Below are positions 51,386 to 60,764 of a DNA stretch of 64,000 nt, piece after piece (the first letter of the stretch is position 1; each line of letters begins with the position of its first letter). The notes under the pieces were generated by a model. That model did not search any database. It was not told the DNA's origin and saw nothing but the letters and a program-made list of their open reading frames with translations. The stretch spans positions 872,001 to 936,000 of the forward strand of contig NZ_CP137157.1 in assembly GCF_040581405.1 (NCBI RefSeq), read 5' to 3'. A program made the position numbers and the translations under genes. Source of the DNA: Komagataeibacter sucrofermentans DSM 15973 (lineage in GTDB: Bacteria; Pseudomonadota; Alphaproteobacteria; Acetobacterales; Acetobacteraceae).

Positions 51386-54300
51386 ATGTTCAGGGAATTA
51401 TGGCTGAAGTGGGGCGGGGCGGCATTCATGGCCACGCCCGCCGCGCAGAGGGGGCTGATCTTCCTGCTCATGGCGGGCGGTGCGCTCATCTGCGTCTCGG
51501 TAGGGGGGGTTAGCGTCTCGCCTGTGCAGCAGGGCTGCATTTCCATTGGCACGGTGGGGCTGTTCTTTTTTCTCAACCAAAGGCCGGGGCGGCATATTAC
51601 CTGCATCCTCATGATGCTGTCGCTGTTCGTATCCTTCCGCTACCTGATCTGGCGGCTGGGCAGCACGGTGCAGTTTGGCAATTCGCTCCAGATCGTGCTG
51701 TCAGTCGCGCTGCTGGTGGCGGAAGGGTATGCACTCTCGACCCTGTGCCTGAGCTATTTCCAGATGTCGTGGCCCCTGCACCGCAAGCCCCACCGCCTGC
51801 CAGCCAACCTTGATGACTGGCCGATGGTGGATGTGTACGTTCCCTCCTATAACGAGGATCTGGAACTGGTGCGTTCAACCGTGCTCGGCGCCATGGACCT
51901 GCACTGGCCCGAAGGCAAGCTCAACGTCTATATTCTCGATGACGGGCGGCGCAAGGCGTTCCATGACTTCGCCAAGGAATCCGGGGCGGGCTACATCATC
52001 CGCTCCGAGAACAATCACGCCAAGGCGGGCAATCTCAACCATGCGATGAAGATCACGAAAGGCGAATTCGTGGTCATTTTCGATTGCGACCACGTGCCCA
52101 CGCGCTCGTTCCTGCTCAAGACCATTGGCTGGATGGTGGCCGACCCCAAGCTGGCCCTGCTCCAGACACCGCATCACTTCTATTCCCCCGATCCGTTCCA
52201 GCGCAATCTGGCCGCCGGCTATGACGTGCCGCCCGAAGGCAACATGTTCTATGGCCTGGTGCAGGACGGCAATGATTTCTGGGATGCCACCTTCTTCTGT
52301 GGTTCATGCGCCGCCATCCGCCGTTCAGCCCTGCTCAGCGTGGGCGGGTTCGCGACCGAGACGGTAACGGAGGATGCGCATACCGCGCTCAAGATGCAGC
52401 GCAAGGGGTGGGGCACCGCCTATCTGCGCCAGCCGCTGGCAGGCGGGCTGGCCACCGAGCGGCTGATCCTGCATATCGGGCAGCGCGTGCGCTGGGCGCG
52501 CGGCATGCTCCAGATCATGCGGCTCGATAACCCCATGCTCGGCCGTGGCCTGCGGTGGGAGCAGCGGCTGTGTTACCTGTCGGCCATGTCGCACTTCCTG
52601 TTTGCCATACCACGAGTGACCTTTCTGGTTTCGCCGCTGGCGTTCCTGTTTCTGGGGCAGAACATCATCGCGGCCTCGCCGTTTGGCATTACGGTTTATG
52701 CATTGCCGCACATCTTTCATTCCATCATGACGCTCTCGCGCATCGAGGGGCGGTGGCGCTATTCTTTCTGGAGCGAGATTTACGAAACCTCGCTTGCGCT
52801 ATTCCTGGTGCGCATCACCATCGTGACCCTGCTCCAGCCGCACAAGGGCCAGTTCAACGTGACCGACAAGGGCGGCCTGCTGGCAAGGGGCTATTTTGAT
52901 TTCAGCGCGGTGTATCCCAATGTCATCATGGCGCTGGTCCTGTTTGGCGGCATGGTGCGTGGCCTGTTCGGCATGGTGTTCGACTATCACGATAAACTGG
53001 CTTTCCAGTCCTTCGCGCTCAATACGTTGTGGATCACCATCAGCCTGATCGTGGTGCTGGCCTCCATTGCGGTGGGGCGGGAAACACGGCAGATCCGCCA
53101 TGCGCCACGCGTGCGGGCCAAGTTGCCGGTTGATGTCTGTTTTGAAAATGGCGATGTCTTTCATGCCCATACAACCGATATCTCGCTTGGCGGGGCGGGC
53201 GTTACGCTCAACCTGCCCGCCAAGCTTGAAACGCCCGTTGATATCGAACTGCGCTATACCCACCCCGAGGATGGCATTGAAGTGGCCGTGCCCACCCGCA
53301 TTCTGGGCCAGCGCGGCGCATGGCTGCACCTGCAATGGAAGATCGAGACGCTGGAAGAGGAACGGCAGGTTGTGAGCATGGTATTCGGGCGCAGTGATGC
53401 ATGGGATAACTGGGCCGACTTCAAGGATGACCGGCCGCTTAACAGTATCTATCAGGTTATCAAAAGCATCGGGGGGCTGCTTGCGCCGCCATATCTGTGG
53501 AATATCAGCCCCGCAGGCGATAGCGAGGATGAGAAGGAAGCCGGAGGGAAGAAAGAGGAAGAAAAACTGGAAAAGAAGAGTCTGATCGTGCCCCCCACTC
53601 ATCCCAGCAGCATACGCGGTACTGCAGGCGCGCTGATAGCATCCCTCATGCTGGCGGTCTTTCCCGCCATGGCGGATGAACCCGCGCACCCCACGGTTTT
53701 TGACCGCACGGGCGTATCGTCCACTACGCCGTGGGGCGACAGCAATTCCGGTGATCTGTCGCCTGTGCCGCAGCCGGTGGATGCCGCCGCTGCCGGGCGC
53801 ATCGCCGATACCGAGGTCACGCGCACCATTTCATTTCGCGACATGGGGCTGGTCAACGGGCCGCTGAGCCTGACCGGCATCTCTCCGCTGCAGGGGCTTG
53901 ATGTGGTGGTGCCGGCCAACCGCGTGGTCACGCACGCGACGCTGAGCCTGTCAGGCGCGATTTCACCTTCGCTTCTGCCTGAAGCCTCTGCCGTCAACGT
54001 CACACTCAATGAGCAGTATGTCGGTACGATCCGGGTTGATCCCACGCACCCGACCTTCGGGCCGATCGAGTTCCCAATAGACCCGCTGTATTTTACCGAG
54101 GACAGCAAGCTCAACTTCCGCTTTGCGGGTGAATACCGGCGCGACTGTAACGACCTGTATAATGATGTGCTGTGGGCCAAGATATCGGACCAGTCCACCA
54201 TTACCCTCACCACCGCCCGCATTGCGCCCGAACGCACGCTTGCCCGCCTGCCTGCGCCTTTCTTTGACCCCGCATTGCAGACAGCAATGCGCGTGCCCGT

Positions 54301-55978
54301 TGTCCTGCCCGCAGCCACGCCCGTGCCGGAGGTTCTGCGCGGGGCGGGGCTCGTGGCCTCGTGGCTGGGCAGGATGGCGGGTTCGCGCCAGATTTCCTTT
54401 CCCGTATCATCCGCCCTGCCTGATACGGGCAATGCCATCGAGATTGGCGAGAACCTGGCGGTTGATGACCAGGGCCACATGCCCGCAGGGCCAACCCTGC
54501 TGGAAATGGCCAATCCTGCCGACAGATGGGGGACCATCCTTGTCGTGACCGGGCGTAATGCGAAGGAAGTCGAGATCGCGGCGCGCAAGCTGGTGTTCTC
54601 GCCTGATACGCTGGGTGATGTTCCGTCCACCGTGGTGCGGGATGTCACCCTGCGCCCGCGCAAGCCTTATGACGCGCCTGCGTTCATTCCCACCGACCGG
54701 CCGGTGCGGCTGGGCGAACTCGTGGCCGCAAGCGACCTGCAGGCATCGGGTTTTGTCGGGGCGCCATTGCATGTGCCCTTTCATCTGCCGCCCGACCTGT
54801 ATACTTGGCACCAACTGCCTTTTCTGATGGATCTGTGGATCCGTGCGCCTGATGGGGCAGTGATGGACCTCAATGCATCGCGGCTCGATATCCATCTCAA
54901 CCACAATTATATCCAGAGCTATTCGCTACGCCCCAACAGCCTGTGGCAGGCATGGTCGGAGCGGATGGTGACCCAGCACGCAGGCGCCATGGGGCATGTC
55001 ACCGCCATGCCGCCCTGGCTTCTGTTCGGGCAGAATGACCTTCAGTTCAGCTTCAATACCCGCCCGGTGGACTTTGGCGCATGCCGCCGCACGCCCGGCG
55101 ACGTGCAGATGGCGGTTGATTCGGATTCCATGCTCGATTTCCGGCGTGGGGTGCATTTCACCATGCTGCCCAACCTGTCCTATTTTGCCGAGATCGGTTT
55201 TCCGTTCTCGCGCATGGCCGATCTGGGCGAGACCACGGTGGTGATGCCCCGCGCGCCTGATCACGACACGCTTGGCGCCTATCTGGACCTGATGGGCTTT
55301 TTTGGGTCGATTACGGGTTATCCGGTCGCGGGCGTGCATCTGGCCAGCACGGATGAGGTCGCGCACAAACCCCCTTCGGGCGATGTGATCCTGCTGGCGC
55401 CGGTGCGGCAGATGGGAGAGGCTGCCGCGCTGCTGTCACGTTCGGCCTATCATATTGATGAGAACCATCTCGCCGTCGGGCAGAACATGGGGCTGCAGGG
55501 CATCTGGTACCTGTTTCAGGACCGGGATAGCGCTGGCCTGCGCAATGGCGTGACAGCCAACCTTGATGCCCCCGTCAAGGGTGCGGCCTTCATGATCGGG
55601 GCGGAATCACCCTATGCGGCGCATCGGTCGGTCCTGGCGCTGATTGGTGATGATGGCGGCCGGATTCATGAACTCGTGGTCAGCCTGCATGACAGCAGGG
55701 TGCTGCCGCAGATACAGGGCGATCTGGTGCTGAAAAACGGCAGCCAGTTGACCACCTATCGCACCTCGCCCACCTATAGCGTGGGGCACCTGCCGTTCTG
55801 GATGTGGGTGGACTGGTTCCTCTCACGTCACCCGATGCTGATGTATCTATGCGGCGTAACGGGATCGGTCATGCTGGGCACGGGCGCGTGGATGTGGCTG
55901 CGCGCGCGGGCGCGGCGCCGGGTGCGTGAACAGGAAAAAGCCGATGAAGAAGCCCGCATGCGCGGGGAGGGGCACTAA
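51386..55978 (+). CDS. bcsAB: Fused cellulose synthase BcsA-BcsB (AcsAII type)
   Basis: About 1530 residues from ATG 51386; a start at 51290 would add 32. The BcsA part has membrane helices and the glycosyltransferase-2 residues D (LDDGRRK, near 185), DCD (near 233), TED (near 328) and QRVRW (near 365), then a PilZ domain with RHAPRVR and DISLGGAG that binds c-di-GMP. After KLEKKS a signal-peptide-like segment ending AMADEP opens the periplasmic BcsB part, closed by a C-terminal membrane helix. It polymerises UDP-glucose to beta-1,4-glucan. I recall it as closer to K. xylinus AcsAII than AcsAB. No bcsC, bcsD, bcsX or bcsY adjoins it. Confidence 0.93.
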   Translation: MFRELWLKWGGAAFMATPAAQRGLIFLLMAGGALICVSVGGVSVSPVQQGCISIGTVGLFFFLNQRPGRHITCILMMLSLFVSFRYLIWRLGSTVQFGNSLQIVLSVALLVAEGYALSTLCLSYFQMSWPLHRKPHRLPANLDDWPMVDVYVPSYNEDLELVRSTVLGAMDLHWPEGKLNVYILDDGRRKAFHDFAKESGAGYIIRSENNHAKAGNLNHAMKITKGEFVVIFDCDHVPTRSFLLKTIGWMVADPKLALLQTPHHFYSPDPFQRNLAAGYDVPPEGNMFYGLVQDGNDFWDATFFCGSCAAIRRSALLSVGGFATETVTEDAHTALKMQRKGWGTAYLRQPLAGGLATERLILHIGQRVRWARGMLQIMRLDNPMLGRGLRWEQRLCYLSAMSHFLFAIPRVTFLVSPLAFLFLGQNIIAASPFGITVYALPHIFHSIMTLSRIEGRWRYSFWSEIYETSLALFLVRITIVTLLQPHKGQFNVTDKGGLLARGYFDFSAVYPNVIMALVLFGGMVRGLFGMVFDYHDKLAFQSFALNTLWITISLIVVLASIAVGRETRQIRHAPRVRAKLPVDVCFENGDVFHAHTTDISLGGAGVTLNLPAKLETPVDIELRYTHPEDGIEVAVPTRILGQRGAWLHLQWKIETLEEERQVVSMVFGRSDAWDNWADFKDDRPLNSIYQVIKSIGGLLAPPYLWNISPAGDSEDEKEAGGKKEEEKLEKKSLIVPPTHPSSIRGTAGALIASLMLAVFPAMADEPAHPTVFDRTGVSSTTPWGDSNSGDLSPVPQPVDAAAAGRIADTEVTRTISFRDMGLVNGPLSLTGISPLQGLDVVVPANRVVTHATLSLSGAISPSLLPEASAVNVTLNEQYVGTIRVDPTHPTFGPIEFPIDPLYFTEDSKLNFRFAGEYRRDCNDLYNDVLWAKISDQSTITLTTARIAPERTLARLPAPFFDPALQTAMRVPVVLPAATPVPEVLRGAGLVASWLGRMAGSRQISFPVSSALPDTGNAIEIGENLAVDDQGHMPAGPTLLEMANPADRWGTILVVTGRNAKEVEIAARKLVFSPDTLGDVPSTVVRDVTLRPRKPYDAPAFIPTDRPVRLGELVAASDLQASGFVGAPLHVPFHLPPDLYTWHQLPFLMDLWIRAPDGAVMDLNASRLDIHLNHNYIQSYSLRPNSLWQAWSERMVTQHAGAMGHVTAMPPWLLFGQNDLQFSFNTRPVDFGACRRTPGDVQMAVDSDSMLDFRRGVHFTMLPNLSYFAEIGFPFSRMADLGETTVVMPRAPDHDTLGAYLDLMGFFGSITGYPVAGVHLASTDEVAHKPPSGDVILLAPVRQMGEAAALLSRSAYHIDENHLAVGQNMGLQGIWYLFQDRDSAGLRNGVTANLDAPVKGAAFMIGAESPYAAHRSVLALIGDDGGRIHELVVSLHDSRVLPQIQGDLVLKNGSQLTTYRTSPTYSVGHLPFWMWVDWFLSRHPMLMYLCGVTGSVMLGTGAWMWLRARARRRVREQEKADEEARMRGEGH

Positions 55979-56084
55979 CAGGCCCTTTATGTGGCAGTGT
56001 GCCATTTGCCGTGCGCGCTGCCATGATGGCAGCATAAGGCAGCATGATTTCGCTGTCTTCCTGGCGCATGGAATTTGGAATGGG

Positions 56085-56453
56085 GATAAGGCGTTACGAG
56101 TTGAGCACGCCGCAATGGCGCTTATTGCGCCCCTCCTGCCCGGCAAATTCAGTGATGCGGATCATGGGGCAGCGGATACCCGCCTGTTCGTGAATGGCTG
56201 CCTGTGGATCCTGCGTTCGGGCGCGTATTGGCACCATCTGCCTGCGCGGTATGGTCAATGGCAGACAGTGTATCCCCGCTTTAACCGCTGGTGCCATGCA
56301 GGCGTGTGGGAAAAAGTTTTCGGGATACTGGTTGCTGATTCGGATAATCAGTATCTGATGTTTGATACAGACATCCTGCAGGCCCATCAGCAGGCCACGA
56401 ATGCACCAGGACCATCAGGCTTCAGGCGCTGGGGCGTGCCCGATGTGATCTGA
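56085..56453 (+). pseudogene. Remnant of an IS5-type transposase (N-terminal part)
   Basis: The frame contains the IS5/DUF4096 transposase N-terminus: ALIAPLLPGKFSDADHG, LFVNGCLWILRSGAYWHHLP, YGQWQTVYPRFNRWCHAG and QYLMFDTDILQAHQQA. It breaks off where the catalytic DDE domain should follow and ends in an unrelated tail. No intact start and no clear terminal inverted repeats were seen. A decayed insertion directly after bcsAB. Confidence 0.8.
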
Positions 56454-56504
56454 CTGCCACTCAAATGGCCAGTGCAAAACAGATTGGTGTCAGGTGAGGA
56501 GTGT

Positions 56505-56594
<90 letters not shown>

Positions 56595-56701
56595 TTAAAG
56601 TCTGTTTAGCTAGGTCTGCTGCCGCCGTCTAGAGGTTACGCCGCACAAAAACCGCGCCGTGCATGCATGCCGGTGCGCAGTCATTGTTGCCATGAAAGGC
56701 G

Positions 56702-56821
56702 TTAGTGCTGATCGAAAAGGGAAACCGGACCAGTGAGCCGATGCGCATTGCTGATCGTGGGATAACTGACCAGTGCAGCGCTTGGAATGGTCAGCGCCAG
56801 GAAAACGGCCTTCTTGATCAT
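56702..56821 (-). CDS. Small secreted-type hypothetical protein, 39 residues
   Basis: MIKKAVFLALTIPSAALVSY is a typical signal peptide or single membrane helix with a basic start, followed by about 20 polar residues. AAGGGGAAC lies 8 bases before the ATG at 56821. Not recognised; short length keeps confidence modest. Confidence 0.4.
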   Translation of the reverse strand: MIKKAVFLALTIPSAALVSYPTISNAHRLTGPVSLFDQH

Positions 56822-57004
56822 GCACAGTTCCCCTTGAATGAGAGGAAATATTAACGGGGGCATGTGTCGCCTGTATGTCTGGTGCATGTCATTTTGTATC
56901 ATATTTTTATGGTATCGAGTGGCCATTTTATTTAAAGACAGCATTTCATAAGGCTATACGGAAACATCCTTGTCAAAAATGTCCTTATAATTTTAGAAAT
57001 TAAA

Positions 57005-57472
57005 ATGTTTAAAAAAGATGTATTGAACAATATTAATGGCCCGTGGCTTTTCAAAACAGACCATCAGCCAGATGTTTATAATAGCTATGATCCAGTCATT
57101 TTATCTGGATCGTCAATGCAGGCGCATGATGCTTTCTATGATGAAATTTACAAAAAATTCCATGCACCGTCCTATGCGGGTAAAAACTTCAATGCACTTT
57201 GGGACATCCTGACGGACCTGTCATGGATCATGAACAAAAACAGGTATGTTGTCTTTTTTCAAAATGCAGAAGAAGTACTTATCAAAGAAAAAGAAAATGC
57301 CTTAATGGGCTTTCTGGAAATATTAGAGGCCGTAGGCAGGCAATGGAGCCAGCCCGTGCATCAGGGTGAAACATGGGATCGACCCGTCATGCCGTTTCAT
57401 TCCATTTTACAGGTAAAAGAGCTTTCCGCATCTCGATTTCCCTGTACAGTTCCTGTTATCGGGCCTGTTTAA
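57005..57472 (+). CDS. Barstar-family protein (orphan ribonuclease-inhibitor-like)
   Basis: 155 residues. The barstar core is visible as FYDEIYKKFHAPSYAGKNFN then ALWDILTDLSW (about residues 44-74). It aligns to barstar's YYGENLDALWDCL, with N63 where barstar has the key D35 and D67 where it has D39. Barstar binds and blocks the RNase barnase; many relatives are immunity proteins or have unknown roles. No barnase or other toxin gene is adjacent. The gene and its upstream region are AT-rich, unlike the surrounding core. Confidence 0.75.
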   Translation: MFKKDVLNNINGPWLFKTDHQPDVYNSYDPVILSGSSMQAHDAFYDEIYKKFHAPSYAGKNFNALWDILTDLSWIMNKNRYVVFFQNAEEVLIKEKENALMGFLEILEAVGRQWSQPVHQGETWDRPVMPFHSILQVKELSASRFPCTVPVIGPV

Positions 57473-57505
57473 GCCGATACGCGGTGCACCGTCATTCAGA
57501 CCGGC

Positions 57506-57676
57506 CTAATACAGATGCATGCCCGATACCTGTTCATGGGCCAGGGTGCGGAAGCGTTCCTGCTCTTCCAGCGTGGCGGCGTGGGCATCTGCCCCGATGG
57601 TCCATTGCCGGTCCGGGTAGTGTAACTGAAAGATCTTTCTGGCCAGCCGTTCAATGTCTTCAGGCGTATAGGACAT
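57506..57676 (-). CDS. Small hypothetical protein, 56 residues
   Basis: Starts MSYTPEDIERLARKIFQLHY at ATG 57676 with GGGAAG upstream. Soluble, charged, with no recognised domain. It lies downstream of nrdB on the same strand and converges on the barstar-like gene. Longer in-frame starts lack ribosome sites. Confidence 0.45.
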   Translation of the reverse strand: MSYTPEDIERLARKIFQLHYPDRQWTIGADAHAATLEEQERFRTLAHEQVSGMHLY

Positions 57677-57810
57677 GGGGCTGCTTCCCGCATTTGTCTC
57701 GACATATTCAGGAGCGATAGCCGGGCCATCCTGCGGATGGCCCGGAAAACAGGGCAGGCGGATCAGACGCCCACCGTCAGTCAAATGACCGGCGCAGGCA
57801 TGGCGGGGCC

Positions 57811-58788
57811 TCAGGCGAAGGCTTCATCCCACGTGCCCTGCGTCGCACCGCGGCTGTATTCGGTGGCGCGGTTTTCAAAGAAGTTGGTGTGTTCCACCGC
57901 GTTCATCATCTCGTCAATCCACGGCAGCGGATTGCTCGGCACGTCATAGATCGGGGCCAGTTCAAGCCCGATGAGGCGGCGGTTGGCGATGAAGCGGATA
58001 TACTGCTTGACCTCCTCGGCGCTCAGCCCCTGCACCGGGCCCATGCGGAAGGCGAGGTCGATGAAGCGGTCCTCGTTGGTTACGATCTCGCGGCAGGCTT
58101 TATGGATGGCGGCTGCGACGGCGGGCTTGTCGATCTGGTGGCCGAATTCCTGCATGTAGGTCTTGAACAGGCGCGTGATGGATTCAACGTGCAGGCTCTC
58201 GTCGCGCACCGACCACGTCACGACCTGGCCCATGCCCTTCATCAGGTTATGGCGCGGGAAGTTGAGCAGCATGGCAAACGACGCAAAAAGCTGCAGCCCT
58301 TCGGTAAAGCCCGCGAACACGGCCATGGACAGGGCCGTGTTGTAGTGGTCCTCCATGTTGAAGCGCTTGAGGAACTCATGCTTGGCGGCCATTTCCTCAT
58401 ATTCGAGGAAGGCGGCATATTCCGTCTCGGGCATGCCGATGGTGTCGAGCAGGTGGCTGTAGGCAGCCTGATGGATGCTTTCCATGTTCGTGAATGCCGA
58501 GAGCATCATGCGCACTTCGGTCGGCTTGAAGCGCGGCATGTACAGGTCGATATAGGCGTTCTCGACCTCGGTATCCTGCTGGGTGAACAGCCGGAAGATC
58601 TGGGTGACCAGATAGCGCTCGGTTTCGGACAGGTTGTTGTTCCAGTCCTTCACGTCATCGCCGAGGGGAATTTCCTCGGGCAGCCAGTGCAACTGCTGCT
58701 GGGTCTGCCATGCCTCATACGCCCACGGGTAGCGGAAAGGCTTGTAGACCGGGCTGGGCGAGAGAAGATTCGGTGTGTCTTTGCTCAT
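57811..58788 (-). CDS. nrdB: Ribonucleotide-diphosphate reductase beta subunit
   Basis: 325 residues, class I RNR radical subunit. Metal-ligand helices are present: QQDTEVENAYIDLYM, ESIHQAAYSHLL with the expected radical tyrosine after ExxH, EMAAKHEFLKRF, and VRDESLHVESITRLF. The ATG at 58788 (MSKDTPNLLSP) follows AAGGGACG. The partner nrdA is not in the window. It provides dNTPs for DNA replication. Confidence 0.95.
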   Translation of the reverse strand: MSKDTPNLLSPSPVYKPFRYPWAYEAWQTQQQLHWLPEEIPLGDDVKDWNNNLSETERYLVTQIFRLFTQQDTEVENAYIDLYMPRFKPTEVRMMLSAFTNMESIHQAAYSHLLDTIGMPETEYAAFLEYEEMAAKHEFLKRFNMEDHYNTALSMAVFAGFTEGLQLFASFAMLLNFPRHNLMKGMGQVVTWSVRDESLHVESITRLFKTYMQEFGHQIDKPAVAAAIHKACREIVTNEDRFIDLAFRMGPVQGLSAEEVKQYIRFIANRRLIGLELAPIYDVPSNPLPWIDEMMNAVEHTNFFENRATEYSRGATQGTWDEAFA

Positions 58789-58815
58789 GAGTCGTCCCTT
58801 AGCCAAAATGGGGCC

Positions 58816-58833
58816 TGATGATAAGCATCATCA
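58816..58833. promoter_or_regulatory. Palindrome upstream of nrdB, candidate operator
   Basis: TGATGATAAGCATCATCA has perfect 7-bp arms around AAGC, 28 bases before the nrdB ATG. It does not match the usual NrdR box. Possibly an iron- or stress-related operator, by inference only. Confidence 0.35.
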
Positions 58834-58873
58834 TGGTCTATATGAGAGGGGACAGCATCCCTGCATTAGAGGA

Positions 58874-58898
58874 CATACACCATGGAGCGAGGTGTATG
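58874..58898. promoter_or_regulatory. Second inverted repeat upstream of nrdB
   Basis: CATACACC and GGTGTATG are perfect 8-bp arms 9 bases apart, about 86 bases before nrdB. Could be an operator or an mRNA hairpin. Confidence 0.35.
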
Positions 58899-58935
58899 AA
58901 AACGTTTTCCCTGCAAACAGGCACTCTTTTGATTT

Positions 58936-59016
58936 GAAAAGTTTTTGGTGGAGCTTTTTTCAAAAAGCTTCAGGAAACGCCGCTTTTTTGAAAAAAGGCG
59001 GCGCCCAGAAACTTTT
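58936..59016 (+). repeat. Interspersed ~80-bp palindrome-rich intergenic repeat, copy B
   Basis: Matches the reverse complement of 9829-9908 over its length. It contains two hairpins: AGCTTTTTTC/AAAAAGCT and GCCGCTTTTTT/GAAAAAAGGCGGC. It sits between the nrdB upstream region and the end of a small lipoprotein gene. Confidence 0.75.
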
Positions 59017-59023
59017 ATTTTCA

Positions 59024-59179
59024 TCAGGGTCTGTCATCAGCATGCGCCGAGGGGCTGGCGCGCAGGGGCGGCCCCTGTATGCCCTCACCGTTATGGTGGG
59101 TCGGCTCCGGACCGTAACAGCCGCCAAGCAGCAAGGTCAGGAGCAAAGCGGCGAGGGGACAGGAGATCAGGCGCATCAT
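59024..59179 (-). CDS. Small predicted lipoprotein, 51 residues
   Basis: The N-terminus MMRLISCPLAALLLTLLLGG plus the following C forms a lipoprotein signal peptide with lipobox LLGGC; about 30 polar residues follow. CGGAGG lies directly before the ATG at 59179. Too short to assign a function; probably anchored to a membrane via its cysteine. Confidence 0.55.
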   Translation of the reverse strand: MMRLISCPLAALLLTLLLGGCYGPEPTHHNGEGIQGPPLRASPSAHADDRP

Positions 59180-59331
59180 GGCCTCCGGGGAATACCGCCT
59201 GAACGCGGCAGGCAGGCGGGAGTTTGTATGGGCGCTATGCCCCGCAACGCGGCGCGGGCATCCAATCCATTTTGTTTCCGCATGGCGGTGCGATACACCG
59301 GGCGCGGACAGAGGCACGATGGGCAGGGTGA

Positions 59332-60594
59332 ATGCATCAGGTTGAGCGATGGATGCGGCGGATCGCAGTCGGGCTGGTCATCCCCATGCCGCTGCTGCTG
59401 CTTTATGCCCTTGCCCCGGCAGAAATCGTCATGACTGCCGTGGCGGTCCTGTTTGCGGCCCACTGCCTGCTGCGACGAGACTGGAACTGGTTGCGACAGG
59501 GCTGGGTGGGGGCGGCCGGACTCCTGTGGGTGCAGATCATGCTGGCTTCCTTTATTGCCGGGCATGGCGTGGCGCAGGCCGCAGCGTTCGTGCGGTATTT
59601 TGTCTTTGTCGCCGCCCTTCAGCACTGGGTCCTGCCCGATCCGCGCATGCGCCAGATTCTGGCCCGGGCTTACGGGGCCGTGGCCGTGTGGCTGGTGGCG
59701 GGGTGCTGGCAGCAATATCTGTGCGGGCGGAATTTCATGGGGTACGGACGATGGGCGGATGGCGCGCTGCTCGGCCCGTTATGGGCACCGCGCGCGGGGC
59801 ATGCGCTGGTCATGACGGCATTGCCGGGCCTGTTTCCGCTGGCCATTGACCTTGCGCGGCGCGAGGGCGCGAGGGGGCGGGTCATGGCCGAGATTCTGCT
59901 GCTGGGGCTGGTGGTGACCATGGTGCTGATAGCCCAGCGCATGCCGCTTTTGCACCTGCTGCTGGCCATGGGGCTGTGCGGCCTGCTCGTGCCCCGCCTG
60001 CGCGCCGTGGTGGGGGCAACGGTTGCGCTGGGGGCGGGGGCCGTGGCCCTTTCGCCGCTGCTGGCCCCGCAGGCCTACCACAAGCTGGTGCTCAACTTTG
60101 TCGCGCACATGCAGGGCTTTGCCGATAGCCCGTATGGCATGCTGTTCATCCGCGCGGGCGTGATGATCGAGCGCCATCCCCTGTTCGGGCTGGGGTTTGA
60201 CGGATTCAGGCATGCCTGTCCCGATCCGGCGTATTTCCATGGCCTGCCCTGGCTTGGCGTGGGTGAAGGCGTGCACGGAGCGGCAGGAGGGTGCAACCTG
60301 CATCCGCATAATTTCTACCTGCTCATGGGCACCATGGGGGGCGTGCCCGCCATGGCGCTGTTTGCCGCCTTTGCCGCATGCGTGCTGACGCGGGCATGGC
60401 GGGGCGTGGGGGCCGCGCGCGATCCGCAGCGGCTGATGCTGGCGGTGACGTGTGTTGTGGTGCTGTGGCCGTTGCAGTCAACGAGTTCGTTGCTGACCCA
60501 GCCCACGGCGGGCTGGCTGTTCATGGCCCTGGGCTGGGCGCTGGCGTGTGTTCCGGTTGCCTCTCATTTGCAATCCGTGCGCGGCAGGGACTAG
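59332..60594 (+). CDS. O-antigen ligase/polymerase-like membrane protein
   Basis: 420 residues with about ten membrane helices. The loop between late helices carries the Wzy_C-type pattern: ERHPLFGLGFDGFRHACPD, then NLHPHNFYLLMGTMGG, with the H-x-H-N motif typical of O-antigen ligases and polymerases. It probably joins or polymerises lipid-linked sugar units on the periplasmic side. A flippase gene follows 170 bases later, but no glycosyltransferase is adjacent. ATG 59332 or 59353. Confidence 0.82.
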   Translation: MHQVERWMRRIAVGLVIPMPLLLLYALAPAEIVMTAVAVLFAAHCLLRRDWNWLRQGWVGAAGLLWVQIMLASFIAGHGVAQAAAFVRYFVFVAALQHWVLPDPRMRQILARAYGAVAVWLVAGCWQQYLCGRNFMGYGRWADGALLGPLWAPRAGHALVMTALPGLFPLAIDLARREGARGRVMAEILLLGLVVTMVLIAQRMPLLHLLLAMGLCGLLVPRLRAVVGATVALGAGAVALSPLLAPQAYHKLVLNFVAHMQGFADSPYGMLFIRAGVMIERHPLFGLGFDGFRHACPDPAYFHGLPWLGVGEGVHGAAGGCNLHPHNFYLLMGTMGGVPAMALFAAFAACVLTRAWRGVGAARDPQRLMLAVTCVVVLWPLQSTSSLLTQPTAGWLFMALGWALACVPVASHLQSVRGRD

Positions 60595-60764
60595 CCCCCG
60601 GCGGCCTGGCGCACTAGAGTGCCCCGCGCGGTCGGCCCGGATGCCATTTCCGGCCCGTGACCGTTCTTGAACCAAGGGAGCCTGCGCCATCGTTTCCCCC
60701 TGTTGTTCTGTAGGAACGTGTCCGGTTTCGCGCCGGGCGCGGGTATCTGTGCGTGTGGTGACCC

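Noticed and set aside
57005-57676. Toxin-antitoxin pair formed by the barstar-like gene and the convergent 56-residue ORF
   Set aside because: The genes converge rather than form an operon and the small ORF has no toxin features.
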